This document shows positions 19,898 to 29,629 of a stretch of 54,587 bases of DNA, piece after piece. The position numbers and the translations under genes were made by a program. The DNA lies in assembly GCA_012030715.1 (NCBI GenBank), contig JAAUUJ010000007.1:1-54587 (forward strand), read 5' to 3'. The notes beneath the pieces are model-generated. The model saw nothing but the letters and a program-made list of their open reading frames with translations. It made no database searches and was not told where the DNA came from. Position 1 is the stretch's first letter. Each line of letters begins with the position of its first letter. This stretch comes from Synechococcaceae cyanobacterium SM2_3_1 (GTDB taxonomy: Bacteria; Cyanobacteriota; Cyanobacteriia; Thermostichales; Thermostichaceae).

Positions 19898-21758
19898 TCT
19901 GATTCTCATCCACAAACCCCTCAAAACTGGGATCCCATTCCTGTTCTTCAATGATTTCTTCTGTATAGACTCGCACCTTACTCACTTCGTCCGGTGATTG
20001 AGTGTCATAGTCAAAGGTTTCCCCTCCCTCCAGATTCGAATATTCAACAGAGAGCATTTCCTTGAGCAACTCTCGAGTCAGAGCTAGATCTACAGGATCC
20101 CCCTTGATTTCAGAGGTTGTTGTGGAAGAATCCTCCAGAATCTCAATCAAATTGAGCATCTTACAGAAGGGGAAGGGGGACTTGACCCAGACTTTGTTTT
20201 GATTGGCATCCATGGCATCAAAGTAGTAGATGTAGGGGAGGACATGCAGCTGAAAATCTTTGTATCGCTGCTTCATCAGCAAAGAAGGAGTCAGGGTACC
20301 CATCCGCAGCATACGTGTGATCTGCTGACCCACTTGATCCAGAACATATTGAAGATTCTGTTCAATAATGGCTTTATGCTGTTGGGCTAGACGAACGAGA
20401 ATCTCTCTTTGAAAGAGGTCCATCTGATCCGGTTCCCCAAGCGCCTCCAGCATCGCCAGGGTTTCTTTGCGGGTGCAGGCATCTTCTGCGAGTCGGGGCC
20501 AGGATTCAATCAGATCCTTTTCATAGGTGGGGAGATGCACCAGATAATCCGCAGAGGTGATCAAATCTAGATGGGACTCGATAATCTCGCGTTCCCACGG
20601 ATCCAGAGGCTCAATAGTTTGGGGTAGCCAGAGGGTCAGGCTGAGTAACTGCAATTGATCGGTGGTTTCTTGGGCTTTTTCCAGCTGATAACGATACTCA
20701 TTAAATAGCTGGGTGAGAATTTTTTCCAGGCTCAGATCCACTTCCATCAGGACACGGTACTGTTGCCGCTTCAGGGAGCGAATGTTCTGCTCATTTTGCT
20801 TGAGTTTGGCCAGTTTTTCCTTCACCAGTACCAGACGCTGCACCCCTGTGGTGACAATTTTGATCACAGGTGTTGGATCCTCGTCATCTACCGTCATGTA
20901 TTCATAGCGTTCAAAGCGTTTGGCCTCGGGCAGATGCAATTCTTTAATGGTCAAACCTCCTAGACGGTGAATTGCATAAAATGCTTTTGTGAAGAATGAC
21001 CGCACTAACTTTTGGCTGGTGGGAGTGTACCGATCCAGGGTTACCAGTTCGCGGCTGCCATAGTAATTACTGAGATAAAACTGCAGGGCCAGGGCTGGGA
21101 AATACTTGGATCGCTTCGTGATCACATGGTAAAGCTTGTTCAGGGGCATCCGCACAAATTTAGGGATCAATTCCACCATGATGCCCAGGTTCTCCATGCG
21201 CAAGTAGCTAATATCCTGGGGAGAAAGAGGTGGTAGCCGATCTTCAATCTCGATATTTTCCAGCTCCAGCGTAAAGTTTCCTGCCTCAATCAGCCTCTCA
21301 GCTTGAACCTTGCCTCTCAGATCATCCTCATCCAGTTCCTTCAGCTCCATTTCCATACTGATCAGGCGTTCCAGGTGCTCAATCAGGCCAAATCCAAAGC
21401 TTTCCTGAAAGACCACGGCGATCTCCTGGTTCACAATCCGACTGAGCAGATCACTGAGGTTTTTATTGCGATAGGCATCGAAATCCAGCTGCTCCTGTTT
21501 GCTGATCAGGTGTCCTTCTGGATCGCGACAAAAAATTTCCACCTTTTCCAAAAAAGGACTCGAGGAGCGGGAGCGGCTCACCAGCTGTCTCAACAGCCGA
21601 TCGACTTCTCCTCGCGGCAGCAGCAACCATTTTTCGGGATCGCGGAGAAAGTTGATCAGGGCCTCCTGAAAGCGGATGCGAACCTTGGTATCCAGTTCTT
21701 CCAAACTGCTGGTCTGACTGAGAATTTCCAGTAACCGTGAGTTTTCTTTAGCCTTCAT
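19833..21758 (-). CDS. Large conserved hypothetical protein of cyanobacterial type
   Basis: A 641-residue soluble protein with no signal peptide and no clear membrane helix. It is rich in charged helices: an amphipathic N terminus, a middle segment with LVLVKEKLAKLKQNEQNIRSLKRQQYRVL (coiled coil, about 330-360) and an acidic C-terminal tail. I recognise no catalytic motif and cannot give a function. The codon use and length of the open frame leave no doubt that it is a gene. It overlaps the GGDEF-EAL gene tail to tail. Confidence 0.75.
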   Translation of the reverse strand: MKAKENSRLLEILSQTSSLEELDTKVRIRFQEALINFLRDPEKWLLLPRGEVDRLLRQLVSRSRSSSPFLEKVEIFCRDPEGHLISKQEQLDFDAYRNKNLSDLLSRIVNQEIAVVFQESFGFGLIEHLERLISMEMELKELDEDDLRGKVQAERLIEAGNFTLELENIEIEDRLPPLSPQDISYLRMENLGIMVELIPKFVRMPLNKLYHVITKRSKYFPALALQFYLSNYYGSRELVTLDRYTPTSQKLVRSFFTKAFYAIHRLGGLTIKELHLPEAKRFERYEYMTVDDEDPTPVIKIVTTGVQRLVLVKEKLAKLKQNEQNIRSLKRQQYRVLMEVDLSLEKILTQLFNEYRYQLEKAQETTDQLQLLSLTLWLPQTIEPLDPWEREIIESHLDLITSADYLVHLPTYEKDLIESWPRLAEDACTRKETLAMLEALGEPDQMDLFQREILVRLAQQHKAIIEQNLQYVLDQVGQQITRMLRMGTLTPSLLMKQRYKDFQLHVLPYIYYFDAMDANQNKVWVKSPFPFCKMLNLIEILEDSSTTTSEIKGDPVDLALTRELLKEMLSVEYSNLEGGETFDYDTQSPDEVSKVRVYTEEIIEEQEWDPSFEGFVDENQTMTPPASVPLEAHPDPLEAAE

Positions 21759-21829
21759 AGAGGGGATGACAAAGAGTGCTTTCGATAGGATACCCCCTTG
21801 TTTCCCTCTCCTTGCTGTTTTAGTCCAGC

Positions 21830-22694
21830 TTAAGCATCAACAGGAAGGATCTGGAGCTGATACTGCAGCGTTGTCTCGGCCCCAGGCCCACGAAACTGTC
21901 CCGACACAGGCGCAGCCCAGATAGGCAAGGGGCTGGATGCCAGGGCGATATAGCCATCAGCAACGGCCAATCCCTGGGTGGGATCGTATCCTCGCCAGCC
22001 ACCTCCAGGCAGATACACCTCTGTCCAAGCATGCAGGTGCAATTCAGATGAAGATGCCGCCGATTCCTTGTTCTGAGGGGGAGCCTGGTAACCGCTGACA
22101 AAACGCCCTGCAAGCCCCACGGCTCGGCAGCATTCCATGAACAGAACCGCCAGATCACGGCAGGATCCCTGTTGTCGTCTCCAGGTGAGACCGGGGGGGC
22201 CAGGGATCTCCAGACTCTCGCAACACATAGGTGCAGGTGTGATGTAGGCGTTGATTCAGCTGTGTCAGGAAGGTAAGAGTGTTGTGATTTGCCTGCAGGA
22301 GCAGGTCCTGAGTGAGGCTAAGGATCTGGGGATCAACAGGGGTCTGCAGATAGGGCTGCAATTGCTGGAGCCAGGACTGCGGGAAGTCCAGAGGCAGTCG
22401 CGTGGCCCAGGGCAGGAGGACAAAATCAAAGGGGTTGGAGCGTTGGGTGACCACGGTGGCGATGGTTTGGATCTGCAGGTGCTGAGTCGTGTCTACAAAC
22501 CAGATCTGCAGGCTGGAATTACCGTCTAAATCCACCAGGGGAGAGATACCTGCGGGGATAGGTAGGATCTGGTACTGAAAGGATTGCAGGTGCTGAGCTG
22601 CATCAGAGCGAGGACAGAGGCGCAGGGTATGGGGGGCCAGGTGCACGGGCTGGCTGTAGGCATAGTGGGTCAGGTGACTGATCTGATATTTCAA
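21830..22694 (-). pseudogene. Transglutaminase-like cysteine protease-fold protein, frameshifted at a C7 tract
   Basis: The first frame (TTG start at 22694, overlapping the CHAT gene stop as TTGA) carries the N-terminal beta domain (YQISHLTHYAYSQPVHLAPHTLRL) and stops after GDPWPPR. The second frame (to 21830) carries the catalytic core: QGSCRDLAVLFMECCRAVGL with the active Cys, LHAWTEVYLPGGGW with the His, and GYDPTQG with the Asp. Reading the seven C at 22193-22199 as six gives GDPWPPGLTWRRQQGSCRDLA, the expected family sequence. The enzyme class acts on peptide or isopeptide bonds; the substrate is unknown. It appears to be the third gene of a set with TpsB and CHAT. Confidence 0.8.
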
Positions 22695-25276
22695 AGCCAG
22701 TTACCAATCAAGACAAAGAGAGCCCAGTAAATCGGGTGTTGAAAGCGGGGCTGGTTTAACATGAATTGCTGCGCCCGTTGCAGGGCCACTGCCTTACTGA
22801 TCTGGGAATCCAGTAACTCCTGATAGAACTGATTGAGTATCTGCACAGAAGCTTCATCATTTAGATACCAGAGGGTGGCCAGGGTACTTCTGGCACCTGC
22901 GCGCACGGCAACTCCTGCCAGTCCCAGGGCAGCTTGCAGATCTCCACTGGCGGTTTGACAGGCACTTAAGGTAAGAAGCTCAATCGGGAGAAGTTGTGTC
23001 GCTTCCTGCGGTTGCGTTAAGCGTAACAACCCATCCAATTGAAACATGGTCAGACGATCATCCCAGGTAAGAATAAATGTGTCTTCTGGCTGGGAACTGA
23101 ACTGGGCATGGCTGGCAATGTGAACCACCGGAAAGGGGACCTTCTCCAGAGCCGAGCGCAGCTGCACCTTTGTAAAATTTTGATCTAGCAGTTTCTCTCC
23201 GGAAAAAACATGATTCACCAACTCTACTTCTTGCTGCACATAGGTAAGAGCCGGAAATCCCTGCCTGGGGGCGGTGAGTCCTGCAGCCAGGGTTTGCCAC
23301 TGTTGTCGTGGTCTGGGCAGGGGATCAAAGAGCTGTAGCCCTGGAGCAAGCGCAAGCGCATAGGTTTCCATGAGATAGTGCTCCCCATCGTGGAGCGCTG
23401 CCATGGGAATGCTGCCGAGGGCTCCATCCAGCACAAAGACAAGGGTCTGAATGTCTGAGGCCTGTAAATCTGCCAAAGCCGGACGGATCAGCCAGTCATA
23501 GACCTGTTGTGCCAGCGGAAAAAAGCGGCGATGGGTCCGAGTTTCCAGCAGTTGTCGAAACTGGGAGAGCGTCGTTTCCACCTCTGGCTGGGGCACCGGA
23601 ATGGTGTAATGGATCAGGTCGCGGTGGGGGAGACTGACAATCAGCTCCAGGCGGTTCGGAAGCATCACCGGGTAAACCACAGCCGCGCTGGCATCCAGGT
23701 CTTCCAACTGCACTCGAGGTAGCGGCTGTAGATCCAGACAGGCATCCCGAAAGAACTGATCCAGTTCTGCCAGCTGTAATAACTCCATCACAGAACGCGC
23801 TTGACCGATCTGTTCGGGAGTGGAGTCCTCGGTGAGGAGCAGATCCACCAGCTGGCGGTAAATTGGCTCAATTTCATCGGCATAGGAGATCGATCCCTCA
23901 GCAATAACCGCTTGCAATCCATCCCGAGACTCATACAGAATGGTGACCGCCCCTGCATAGGCTTGGATCGCCCTTTCTCTGTCTCCTTGGACTCGGTAGA
24001 TTCGCCCCAATTGCCACTGCCAGCGCACCTGCAACCTGGCTCCAGAGATCAGGGTTTCTACCTGGAGCAGGGCCTCCTCTGTCAACTGGCGAGCGGCCTC
24101 CCACTGTTGAGTGTGTTCGTAAAGGCTTCCCAACTCACCCAAGGCCAGAGATTGCAGCTGAACATCCCCGATGTGGCGAGCCTGCTGCACAACCAAAGCC
24201 AGGGAGGCAGCCAGGGCTTCCTGTTGAGTTGCAGAGACAGGCCAGGACTGCTCCATGCCCTGCAGCAAGGTGTGACTCCAGTGCAGGCGGGCCCACAGAC
24301 CCACTCGGTCCAGGGGAAGTGCATCCACATCCTGCTGCAGCTGCTGCAGTTGATTAAGGGAGGGGATCTCAGGAAGGGAAAGGGACAGACGAGCCAGGTG
24401 GAGTTGGGCCTGCAGATGGATTCTGGCATCCTCGGTTTGATTGACAACCGTCTGCAGGAGGGAGCGAGCGGCCTCCATTTTCCCTGCTGCCCGTAGGGTA
24501 TGGGCCAGACTGAGCCGGATCGGATCCAGTCCCCCTGGGTTGGTCTGTTTTGCTAGGCTTTGACTCTGTTTCAGGATCCGGTGAGCTTCGGCGACTTGAC
24601 CCAATCGCAAGTAGGCTTGTCCCAGCTGGTGCAAGAGTTCTGCTTTTTCCTGATCCTCAGGCAGCGATTCTAGCCGTGCCTCTGCTTCTTGTAGCTGTTG
24701 ACGAGCCCGCCGAAACAGCCCCTGTCCTGCATATCCCTGGGCCAGATTGAGGAAGCTGCGACTTTCCCCCCCTTTGTCCCCCAGCCCACGGTAGAGTTCG
24801 GAAGCCCGTTGCCAGGCCTGGAGAGCGGTCTGATGCTCCCGCTGCTGCTGGAGTTGCTGACCCCAGACGCTCCAGATCTGGGCTTCTACCTGGCGACGAG
24901 CCTGGCTATCCCCTAGGGGCTGGATCAAAGTCTGACTCTTTTCAAGTAGGGCGGCGGCTTCTGAGTCTTTCCCCAACTGCTGCGCTGCCAACGCGGCCAA
25001 ACTGAGGGCCAGAGCCTGATTGAGGGGATCCCCCTGCGTCTGATAGGTGGTGGCAGCCTTTTGCCAGGTGTCCTGGGCAGCCGTAAAGGTTTCGGATTGG
25101 TACAATATTCGCCCCTGCTGGATCAATTCAGGCTGAACCTGAGGATGGGCCATGGATCCCCAGGCTAGCCAGCCCAGGAGCAGCGCACTGATCACTGCCA
25201 GCGCCCAGCCCAATCCTGGCCTTGGCCTCAAAAAAACTGGGTGGAGAGGCTGAAATGGATCCCGCGTTCTTGCCAT
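22691..25276 (-). CDS. CHAT-domain cysteine protease with TPR repeats
   Basis: An 861-residue protein. A single membrane segment (about 23-42) is followed by a long series of TPR-like helical repeats (about 50-480) and a C-terminal CHAT domain (caspase-HetF-associated with TPRs). The catalytic pair is visible: HIASHAQF (His) and LLTLSACQTASGD (Cys), then ALGLAGVAVRAGARSTLATLWYLND. CHAT domains are caspase-fold proteases or their relatives. The start lies 49 bp inside the end of the TpsB gene and the stop overlaps the transglutaminase start, so the three are translationally coupled. An envelope-facing protease working with the TpsB pore is plausible; I see no substrate gene. Confidence 0.9.
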   Translation of the reverse strand: MARTRDPFQPLHPVFLRPRPGLGWALAVISALLLGWLAWGSMAHPQVQPELIQQGRILYQSETFTAAQDTWQKAATTYQTQGDPLNQALALSLAALAAQQLGKDSEAAALLEKSQTLIQPLGDSQARRQVEAQIWSVWGQQLQQQREHQTALQAWQRASELYRGLGDKGGESRSFLNLAQGYAGQGLFRRARQQLQEAEARLESLPEDQEKAELLHQLGQAYLRLGQVAEAHRILKQSQSLAKQTNPGGLDPIRLSLAHTLRAAGKMEAARSLLQTVVNQTEDARIHLQAQLHLARLSLSLPEIPSLNQLQQLQQDVDALPLDRVGLWARLHWSHTLLQGMEQSWPVSATQQEALAASLALVVQQARHIGDVQLQSLALGELGSLYEHTQQWEAARQLTEEALLQVETLISGARLQVRWQWQLGRIYRVQGDRERAIQAYAGAVTILYESRDGLQAVIAEGSISYADEIEPIYRQLVDLLLTEDSTPEQIGQARSVMELLQLAELDQFFRDACLDLQPLPRVQLEDLDASAAVVYPVMLPNRLELIVSLPHRDLIHYTIPVPQPEVETTLSQFRQLLETRTHRRFFPLAQQVYDWLIRPALADLQASDIQTLVFVLDGALGSIPMAALHDGEHYLMETYALALAPGLQLFDPLPRPRQQWQTLAAGLTAPRQGFPALTYVQQEVELVNHVFSGEKLLDQNFTKVQLRSALEKVPFPVVHIASHAQFSSQPEDTFILTWDDRLTMFQLDGLLRLTQPQEATQLLPIELLTLSACQTASGDLQAALGLAGVAVRAGARSTLATLWYLNDEASVQILNQFYQELLDSQISKAVALQRAQQFMLNQPRFQHPIYWALFVLIGNWL

Positions 25277-26913
25277 GTGCGTGTTCCCTGTGAACTGACA
25301 TCAACCAGTGGGATGCCCCAATCCAGCCGCGCTGAGACCGAATTGCCTTCCCAGCTCAGGCCAAGACCAGCCGCTGCCAACGTGGCCGGATCAATGGTGG
25401 CGCCTCCAGGATAATTCCAGGTGCTCCCCACATCGACAAAAGGAATGATCTGCAGCCGCTGATCCCCTTCGGGATGGCGGTAAAGGGGAAGATAGACTTC
25501 CACTCCGGCAATGAACCCTCCGTCTCCCAAATAAAGATCCTGGCGGTAGCCTCGTACCGTGGTTCTCCCTCCCAGCGTAAATTTCTCCGCTACCGGGATG
25601 CGCCGATCTGCGGTTTGGGCCTTCAGACGTAAGAGCATCAGGGTTTCTGGCCCTAACAATCGGCTCCACTGGGCTTGACCGCGCCAGACAAGGTAGCGAC
25701 CATCGGGGGGAACTGCATTCTGAGTGGCTCCCAGAATTCCTAAGCCCCAGCGCAATTCAGACCGCACCGCAACTGCAGATCGAGGGTTCTGCAAACTCCA
25801 TTCCTGAAAAAAACGCAGGCTCCGCAACCGAGTCCGTCCCTGTTCGTCTCCTTCCAGAGAAAGGGGAGCAGGGATCCCCAGCAGCGAGGTGGCACTGGAC
25901 TCCCACACCCCACTTAATCCCAGATTCAGCTCCTGATTGGCCTGCTGGAGGACAGGATGTTGCAGGGTCAGGATCACTGCTTCCGCCTGCCCGCGGATAT
26001 CTGCCTGAGCAAACGGGCGTTCTACAATGTCCCCAAGGGAGCGGTTATAAGTCAGGTGCAAACGGGTTCCTCGGGCGGACAGGGGGCGAGAATAGCTGGC
26101 CTCCTGTACATTACTTCCCTCGGTATTCCTATAGACCAACCGCAAGCTATCACCCCAGCCGGAGAGATTGGCTTCCTGGATAGTCAGACTCCGCTGCAGA
26201 CTGCCAACGGTCGGGGTACGATCGTTATCCAGAGCTAGAGATACAGCGAAACTATCCGCCTCCACCACCGCGACTTGCAACAGACTTTGATCCACCCGCA
26301 GTCCCGCAGAAAGATCGGCACTGACCGTCTCAACCAGTGGATCGAGCTGTAGTTGTTGCAATCCAGTTAGCAGGCGGTTGATATTCAGCGGTGTCTGGGT
26401 ATAAGGACGCAGCTGCTGCCGCACATAGCCCGGCTGAAGTCTCTGTAATCCCTCGATCAAGATATCTTCATAGCCCCCTTCCAGGATCTGCAGGCGGACT
26501 ACGCCTTCCTCTAGAGTTTGGGGAGGCAGGATGGCTCTGGAGGTGATGTAGCCGTTGTCGACGTAGAGAGCTGTCAGGGTGCTGCGGGCTTCCAGCAGAT
26601 CGGTAAATGTCAGGGGGCGTTGTAAAAAGGGGCGCAGTGTTTCCGTTAAATCCTCTGGGCTAAACACAGTACTCCCTTCCACCCGAAATTCTTCCACCCA
26701 GATCATCTGCGGTATTTCGGAGGGAAGAAGTAATCGTGTGGCTGGATCCTGCTGAGAAAGCCACTCTTCAGACGCTGGCAACAGGGGGGAATCCTGCTGT
26801 TCAGGAGCAGACTCTCGAGGCTCCAGGGCCAGGACTTGTACAGGAGAGCTGAGCATAACCAGGGTCAGTAGCCCCCATTTACACAGATCTGGAGTAGGCT
26901 TGGCAATCATCAT
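25228..26913 (-). CDS. TpsB/ShlB/FhaC-type outer membrane transporter
   Basis: An outer membrane beta-barrel of the two-partner secretion (Omp85) superfamily, 561 residues. There is a signal peptide (MMIAKPTPDLCKWGLLTLVML...VLA). POTRA domains follow: IWVEEFRVEGSTVFSPEDL (about 70-88), ARSTLTALYVDNGYITSRAILPPQTLEEGVVRL and GLQRLQPGYVRQQL. The C-terminal barrel contains the conserved loop motif GRTTVRGYRQ and ends in Phe (LSTQFF). TpsB proteins export a large TpsA partner, usually encoded alongside. Here no TpsA gene is present and the next gene is a CHAT protease. Confidence 0.9.
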   Translation of the reverse strand: MMIAKPTPDLCKWGLLTLVMLSSPVQVLALEPRESAPEQQDSPLLPASEEWLSQQDPATRLLLPSEIPQMIWVEEFRVEGSTVFSPEDLTETLRPFLQRPLTFTDLLEARSTLTALYVDNGYITSRAILPPQTLEEGVVRLQILEGGYEDILIEGLQRLQPGYVRQQLRPYTQTPLNINRLLTGLQQLQLDPLVETVSADLSAGLRVDQSLLQVAVVEADSFAVSLALDNDRTPTVGSLQRSLTIQEANLSGWGDSLRLVYRNTEGSNVQEASYSRPLSARGTRLHLTYNRSLGDIVERPFAQADIRGQAEAVILTLQHPVLQQANQELNLGLSGVWESSATSLLGIPAPLSLEGDEQGRTRLRSLRFFQEWSLQNPRSAVAVRSELRWGLGILGATQNAVPPDGRYLVWRGQAQWSRLLGPETLMLLRLKAQTADRRIPVAEKFTLGGRTTVRGYRQDLYLGDGGFIAGVEVYLPLYRHPEGDQRLQIIPFVDVGSTWNYPGGATIDPATLAAAGLGLSWEGNSVSARLDWGIPLVDVSSQGTRTWQERGIHFSLSTQFF

Positions 26914-27207
26914 GCCGGAGAAAAGGGCAAGAGAGAAGATGGCTCGAAAATGGGTACGAGCGTTAGTTTACTGTACACCTCAGGGTGACAAAAGGCAGTA
27001 ATCCCAAGATTGAAATCACTCAATGCGGCATTTCTCAGTCTCTTCAGGCAGAACTTCTGGATCTGTAGGTGATCTATCGCTGCGCTGAGACAAACAACGA
27101 TGGGCTCTGAAATGCTTAAACAAACCTGAACAGTTCCTTAAGAAGTTGTATGCTGGATTCAGATGCAATCGGCTTTCGATCCTCCACGACCGTGTCGGAA
27201 CCTTCCT

Positions 27208-28068
27208 ATGTTTAATCCCACCGAATTGATGCTCAAAGATTTCCTGCGCAGGATCGAGGCTGGCTATTTTCCTGCATCCGCTACGGAACGGGAAGATTAC
27301 ACACAGTTGATTGCCTGGGTTAGCAAGATCGCCCTGGAAAACATCTCGAATAGTAACGCTCTTTATCATAATATTGAGCACACAATTTTTGTCACTCTGG
27401 TGGGTCAGGAAATTCTACTAGGTAAATATATTCATTCAGGTAACGTCACGGCTGAAGATTGGCTTCATTACATGATTTCTCTGATCTGTCATGATATTGG
27501 CTACGTGCAGGGAGTCTGTCAGCTGGATCGACCGGAGAAGCGAGTGTTTGCCACAGGAAAGGGAGCAGAGGTGGTGGAGTTGCTTTGCGGGGCAACCGAT
27601 GCCAGCCTCACCCCTTATCATGTGGATCGAGGCAAACTTTTTATTGAAGAACGGTTTGCAAACTTGCCTTACATTCAGCCCCAAGTGATTCAGCACAATA
27701 TTGAACTGACTCGTTTTCCGGTGCCGCTGGATGGCGATCACCAGGACACAACCCACTATCCTGGTCTAGTCAGAGCTGCTGATCTGATTGGACAGTTGAG
27801 TGATCCCCGCTACCTGCAAAAAATTCCGGGACTCTTCTATGAATTTGAGGAAACTGGAGTTAACAAAATATTAGGCTATCGCAATCCGGATGATCTGCGC
27901 AAAAACTATCCCACGTTTTACTGGCAAAGTGTCCATCCCTACATCACCACTGCCTTGAAATACCTGAAGCTGACCCAATCAGGTAAGCAGATTCTGGCCA
28001 ATCTCTACGCCCATGTTTTCGAAATTGAACACGAGCAGGATATTAACCACACTGGCTTGCTAGCATAG
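27208..28068 (+). CDS. HD-domain metal-dependent phosphohydrolase
   Basis: A soluble protein of the HD/PDEase superfamily. The metal-binding pattern is visible as YHNIEHTIFV, then ICHDIGYV (the HD pair) and a later LVRAADLIGQLSD with the distal Asp. Family members cleave phosphodiester or phosphomonoester bonds in nucleotides; the substrate here is unknown. The start at 27208 (MFNPTELMLKDF) is preferred; an upstream in-frame ATG at 27163 would add 15 residues without a clear ribosome site. It stands 22 bp before sirB, on the same strand. Confidence 0.8.
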   Translation: MFNPTELMLKDFLRRIEAGYFPASATEREDYTQLIAWVSKIALENISNSNALYHNIEHTIFVTLVGQEILLGKYIHSGNVTAEDWLHYMISLICHDIGYVQGVCQLDRPEKRVFATGKGAEVVELLCGATDASLTPYHVDRGKLFIEERFANLPYIQPQVIQHNIELTRFPVPLDGDHQDTTHYPGLVRAADLIGQLSDPRYLQKIPGLFYEFEETGVNKILGYRNPDDLRKNYPTFYWQSVHPYITTALKYLKLTQSGKQILANLYAHVFEIEHEQDINHTGLLA

Positions 28069-28090
28069 CCTGGACGTTAAGGACAAACCC

Positions 28091-28834
28091 ATGAGCCTCC
28101 AGGTTGTTCTAATCTGTCACGGCAGTCGTGATCCCCGTTATCAAGCCAGCCTGGCAAAACTGGCAGCGGCTTGTCGCGCCCAGATGCCGTATGCTGTAGC
28201 CACTGCTCAGTTGGAGCTGGCTTCGCTTTCGCTGGATCAGCAGTTAATTGCTCTAGGGCGTCAGGCCTCGGTACTCGTGTTGCTGCCCCTGTTCATGGGA
28301 CCGGGAATCCACCTGCAGGAGGATTTGAAGACTGCAATCGCGGCAACCTCAGATCAACTGCCCGCTCTCGATCTGCAGACCGCCATGCCTCTAGGTCAGG
28401 ATCCGGGCATGATCCAGTTACTGGCCCAACGGCTCTGTTCCCATGCCTCCACCGCCTGGATCCTCCTCAGTCATGGCAGTCGTGTCCCTACTTTTGCTGC
28501 CCACATGCAAAGGTTGCGCCGCCAGGTGATCGCGGTCTCCTCCTGCAAACCCTTACTGCCTGCCTTCTGGACTCAGCCCCCTTCCCTGACAACTCAAGTC
28601 GAACGGCTGATACAGAGAGGGATACGGCGCATTGAGATCCTGCCCTTCTTTCTCTTTGCCGGGCACCTTCAGGATCAGATCACCACCACCCTCTCAACTC
28701 TCCAGGAGCAGTATCCTGAGGTTACCTTCGGGCTCCATGCCCCGCTAGCGACGGATCCTGCTTTGATCCCGCTCCTACAGGAAAGTGTGGAAGCAGTGGT
28801 GGGTCAGTTAAAATCATCAACAATCTGCGGCTAA
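28091..28834 (+). CDS. sirB: Sirohydrochlorin chelatase family protein (CbiX/SirB)
   Basis: It should insert ferrous iron (or cobalt) into sirohydrochlorin, the last step of siroheme synthesis. Two CbiX-like halves are visible: VVLICHGSRDPRY at the start with the metal-site His, and a second, WILLSHGSRVP (about 122-132). The segment LLPLFMGPGIHLQED matches the family. The gene is followed by cobA with a 45-bp gap, giving the last two enzymes needed for the siroheme of nitrite reductase NirA. Confidence 0.85.
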   Translation: MSLQVVLICHGSRDPRYQASLAKLAAACRAQMPYAVATAQLELASLSLDQQLIALGRQASVLVLLPLFMGPGIHLQEDLKTAIAATSDQLPALDLQTAMPLGQDPGMIQLLAQRLCSHASTAWILLSHGSRVPTFAAHMQRLRRQVIAVSSCKPLLPAFWTQPPSLTTQVERLIQRGIRRIEILPFFLFAGHLQDQITTTLSTLQEQYPEVTFGLHAPLATDPALIPLLQESVEAVVGQLKSSTICG

Positions 28835-28879
28835 GCCTCCGCGTCCAACACGCACTACGAACCCAACACAAACCTCTTT

Positions 28880-29629
28880 ATGGGCAAAGTCTATTTGATG
28901 GGGGCCGGACCTGGTGATCCTGGCCTACTAACGGTGAAAGGCAAAGGCATCCTCACTTATGCAGACGTGGTGATCTACGATGCATTGGTGAGTTCGGCGA
29001 TTCTGGATTTGATCCCCCCAGCAGCGGAGCGGATTTATGCAGGCAAGCGCAGCGGTCGTCACTCTCGCCCCCAGGAGGAGATCAGCAGCCTGTTAATTGA
29101 GAAAGCCCAGCACCATGCGGTCGTGGTTCGCCTCAAGGGTGGAGATCCGTTTCTGTTTGGACGGGGGGCAGAGGAAATGGCAGCTCTGGTGGCGGCTCAG
29201 GTGGATGTGGAGGTGATCCCTGGGGTGAGTGCTGGCATGGCGGCCCCTGCTTATGCAGGAATTCCGGTGACTCATCGGGACTACAGTTCTTCGGTTCTCT
29301 TTGTTACTGGCCATGAAGCCGTGGGGCGTTACCAACCCCGAGTCAACTGGCGGGCGGTGGCAGAGGCAGCCGAAACGATTGTCGTCTACATGGGGATCTA
29401 CAACCTGCCCAGCATTACCCATGAATTACTACAGGCAGGGAAACCTCCTGAAACCCCGGTCGCGATCATCTGTTGGGGAACAACACCTCAGCAAACGGTC
29501 CTGACCACAACCCTGCAGGAACTGGATCGAGATGATCTTGATCTGCACCTGACACCTCCGGCGATTGTCGTGATCGGCTCCGTTGTGCAATTGCATCACC
29601 TGTTGCCAACATTGCGAAGCCTGGCTTAA
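28880..29629 (+). CDS. cobA: Uroporphyrinogen-III C-methyltransferase
   Basis: Methylates uroporphyrinogen III at C2 and C7 with SAM to give precorrin-2, the branch point to siroheme and cobalamin. It has the family signatures VYLMGAGPGDPGLLTVKG (4-21), VVRLKGGDPFLFGRGAEE (about 75-92) and VEVIPGVSAGMAAPAYAGIPVTHR. The length (249) is that of single-domain SUMT. It is adjacent to sirB; the stop overlaps the convergent DUF3352 gene by 4 bp. Confidence 0.95.
   Translation: MGKVYLMGAGPGDPGLLTVKGKGILTYADVVIYDALVSSAILDLIPPAAERIYAGKRSGRHSRPQEEISSLLIEKAQHHAVVVRLKGGDPFLFGRGAEEMAALVAAQVDVEVIPGVSAGMAAPAYAGIPVTHRDYSSSVLFVTGHEAVGRYQPRVNWRAVAEAAETIVVYMGIYNLPSITHELLQAGKPPETPVAIICWGTTPQQTVLTTTLQELDRDDLDLHLTPPAIVVIGSVVQLHHLLPTLRSLA

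Noticed and set aside
22193-22199. Programmed ribosomal or transcriptional frameshifting at C7/G7 tracts
   Set aside because: No stimulatory structure or slippery heptamer pattern is evident, and similar tracts elsewhere (12226, 29804) sit in open frames. Indel or error is simpler.
27016-27381. Minus-strand open frame of 121 codons over the HD-phosphohydrolase start
   Set aside because: Composition is that of an antisense shadow; the plus-strand gene is well supported.
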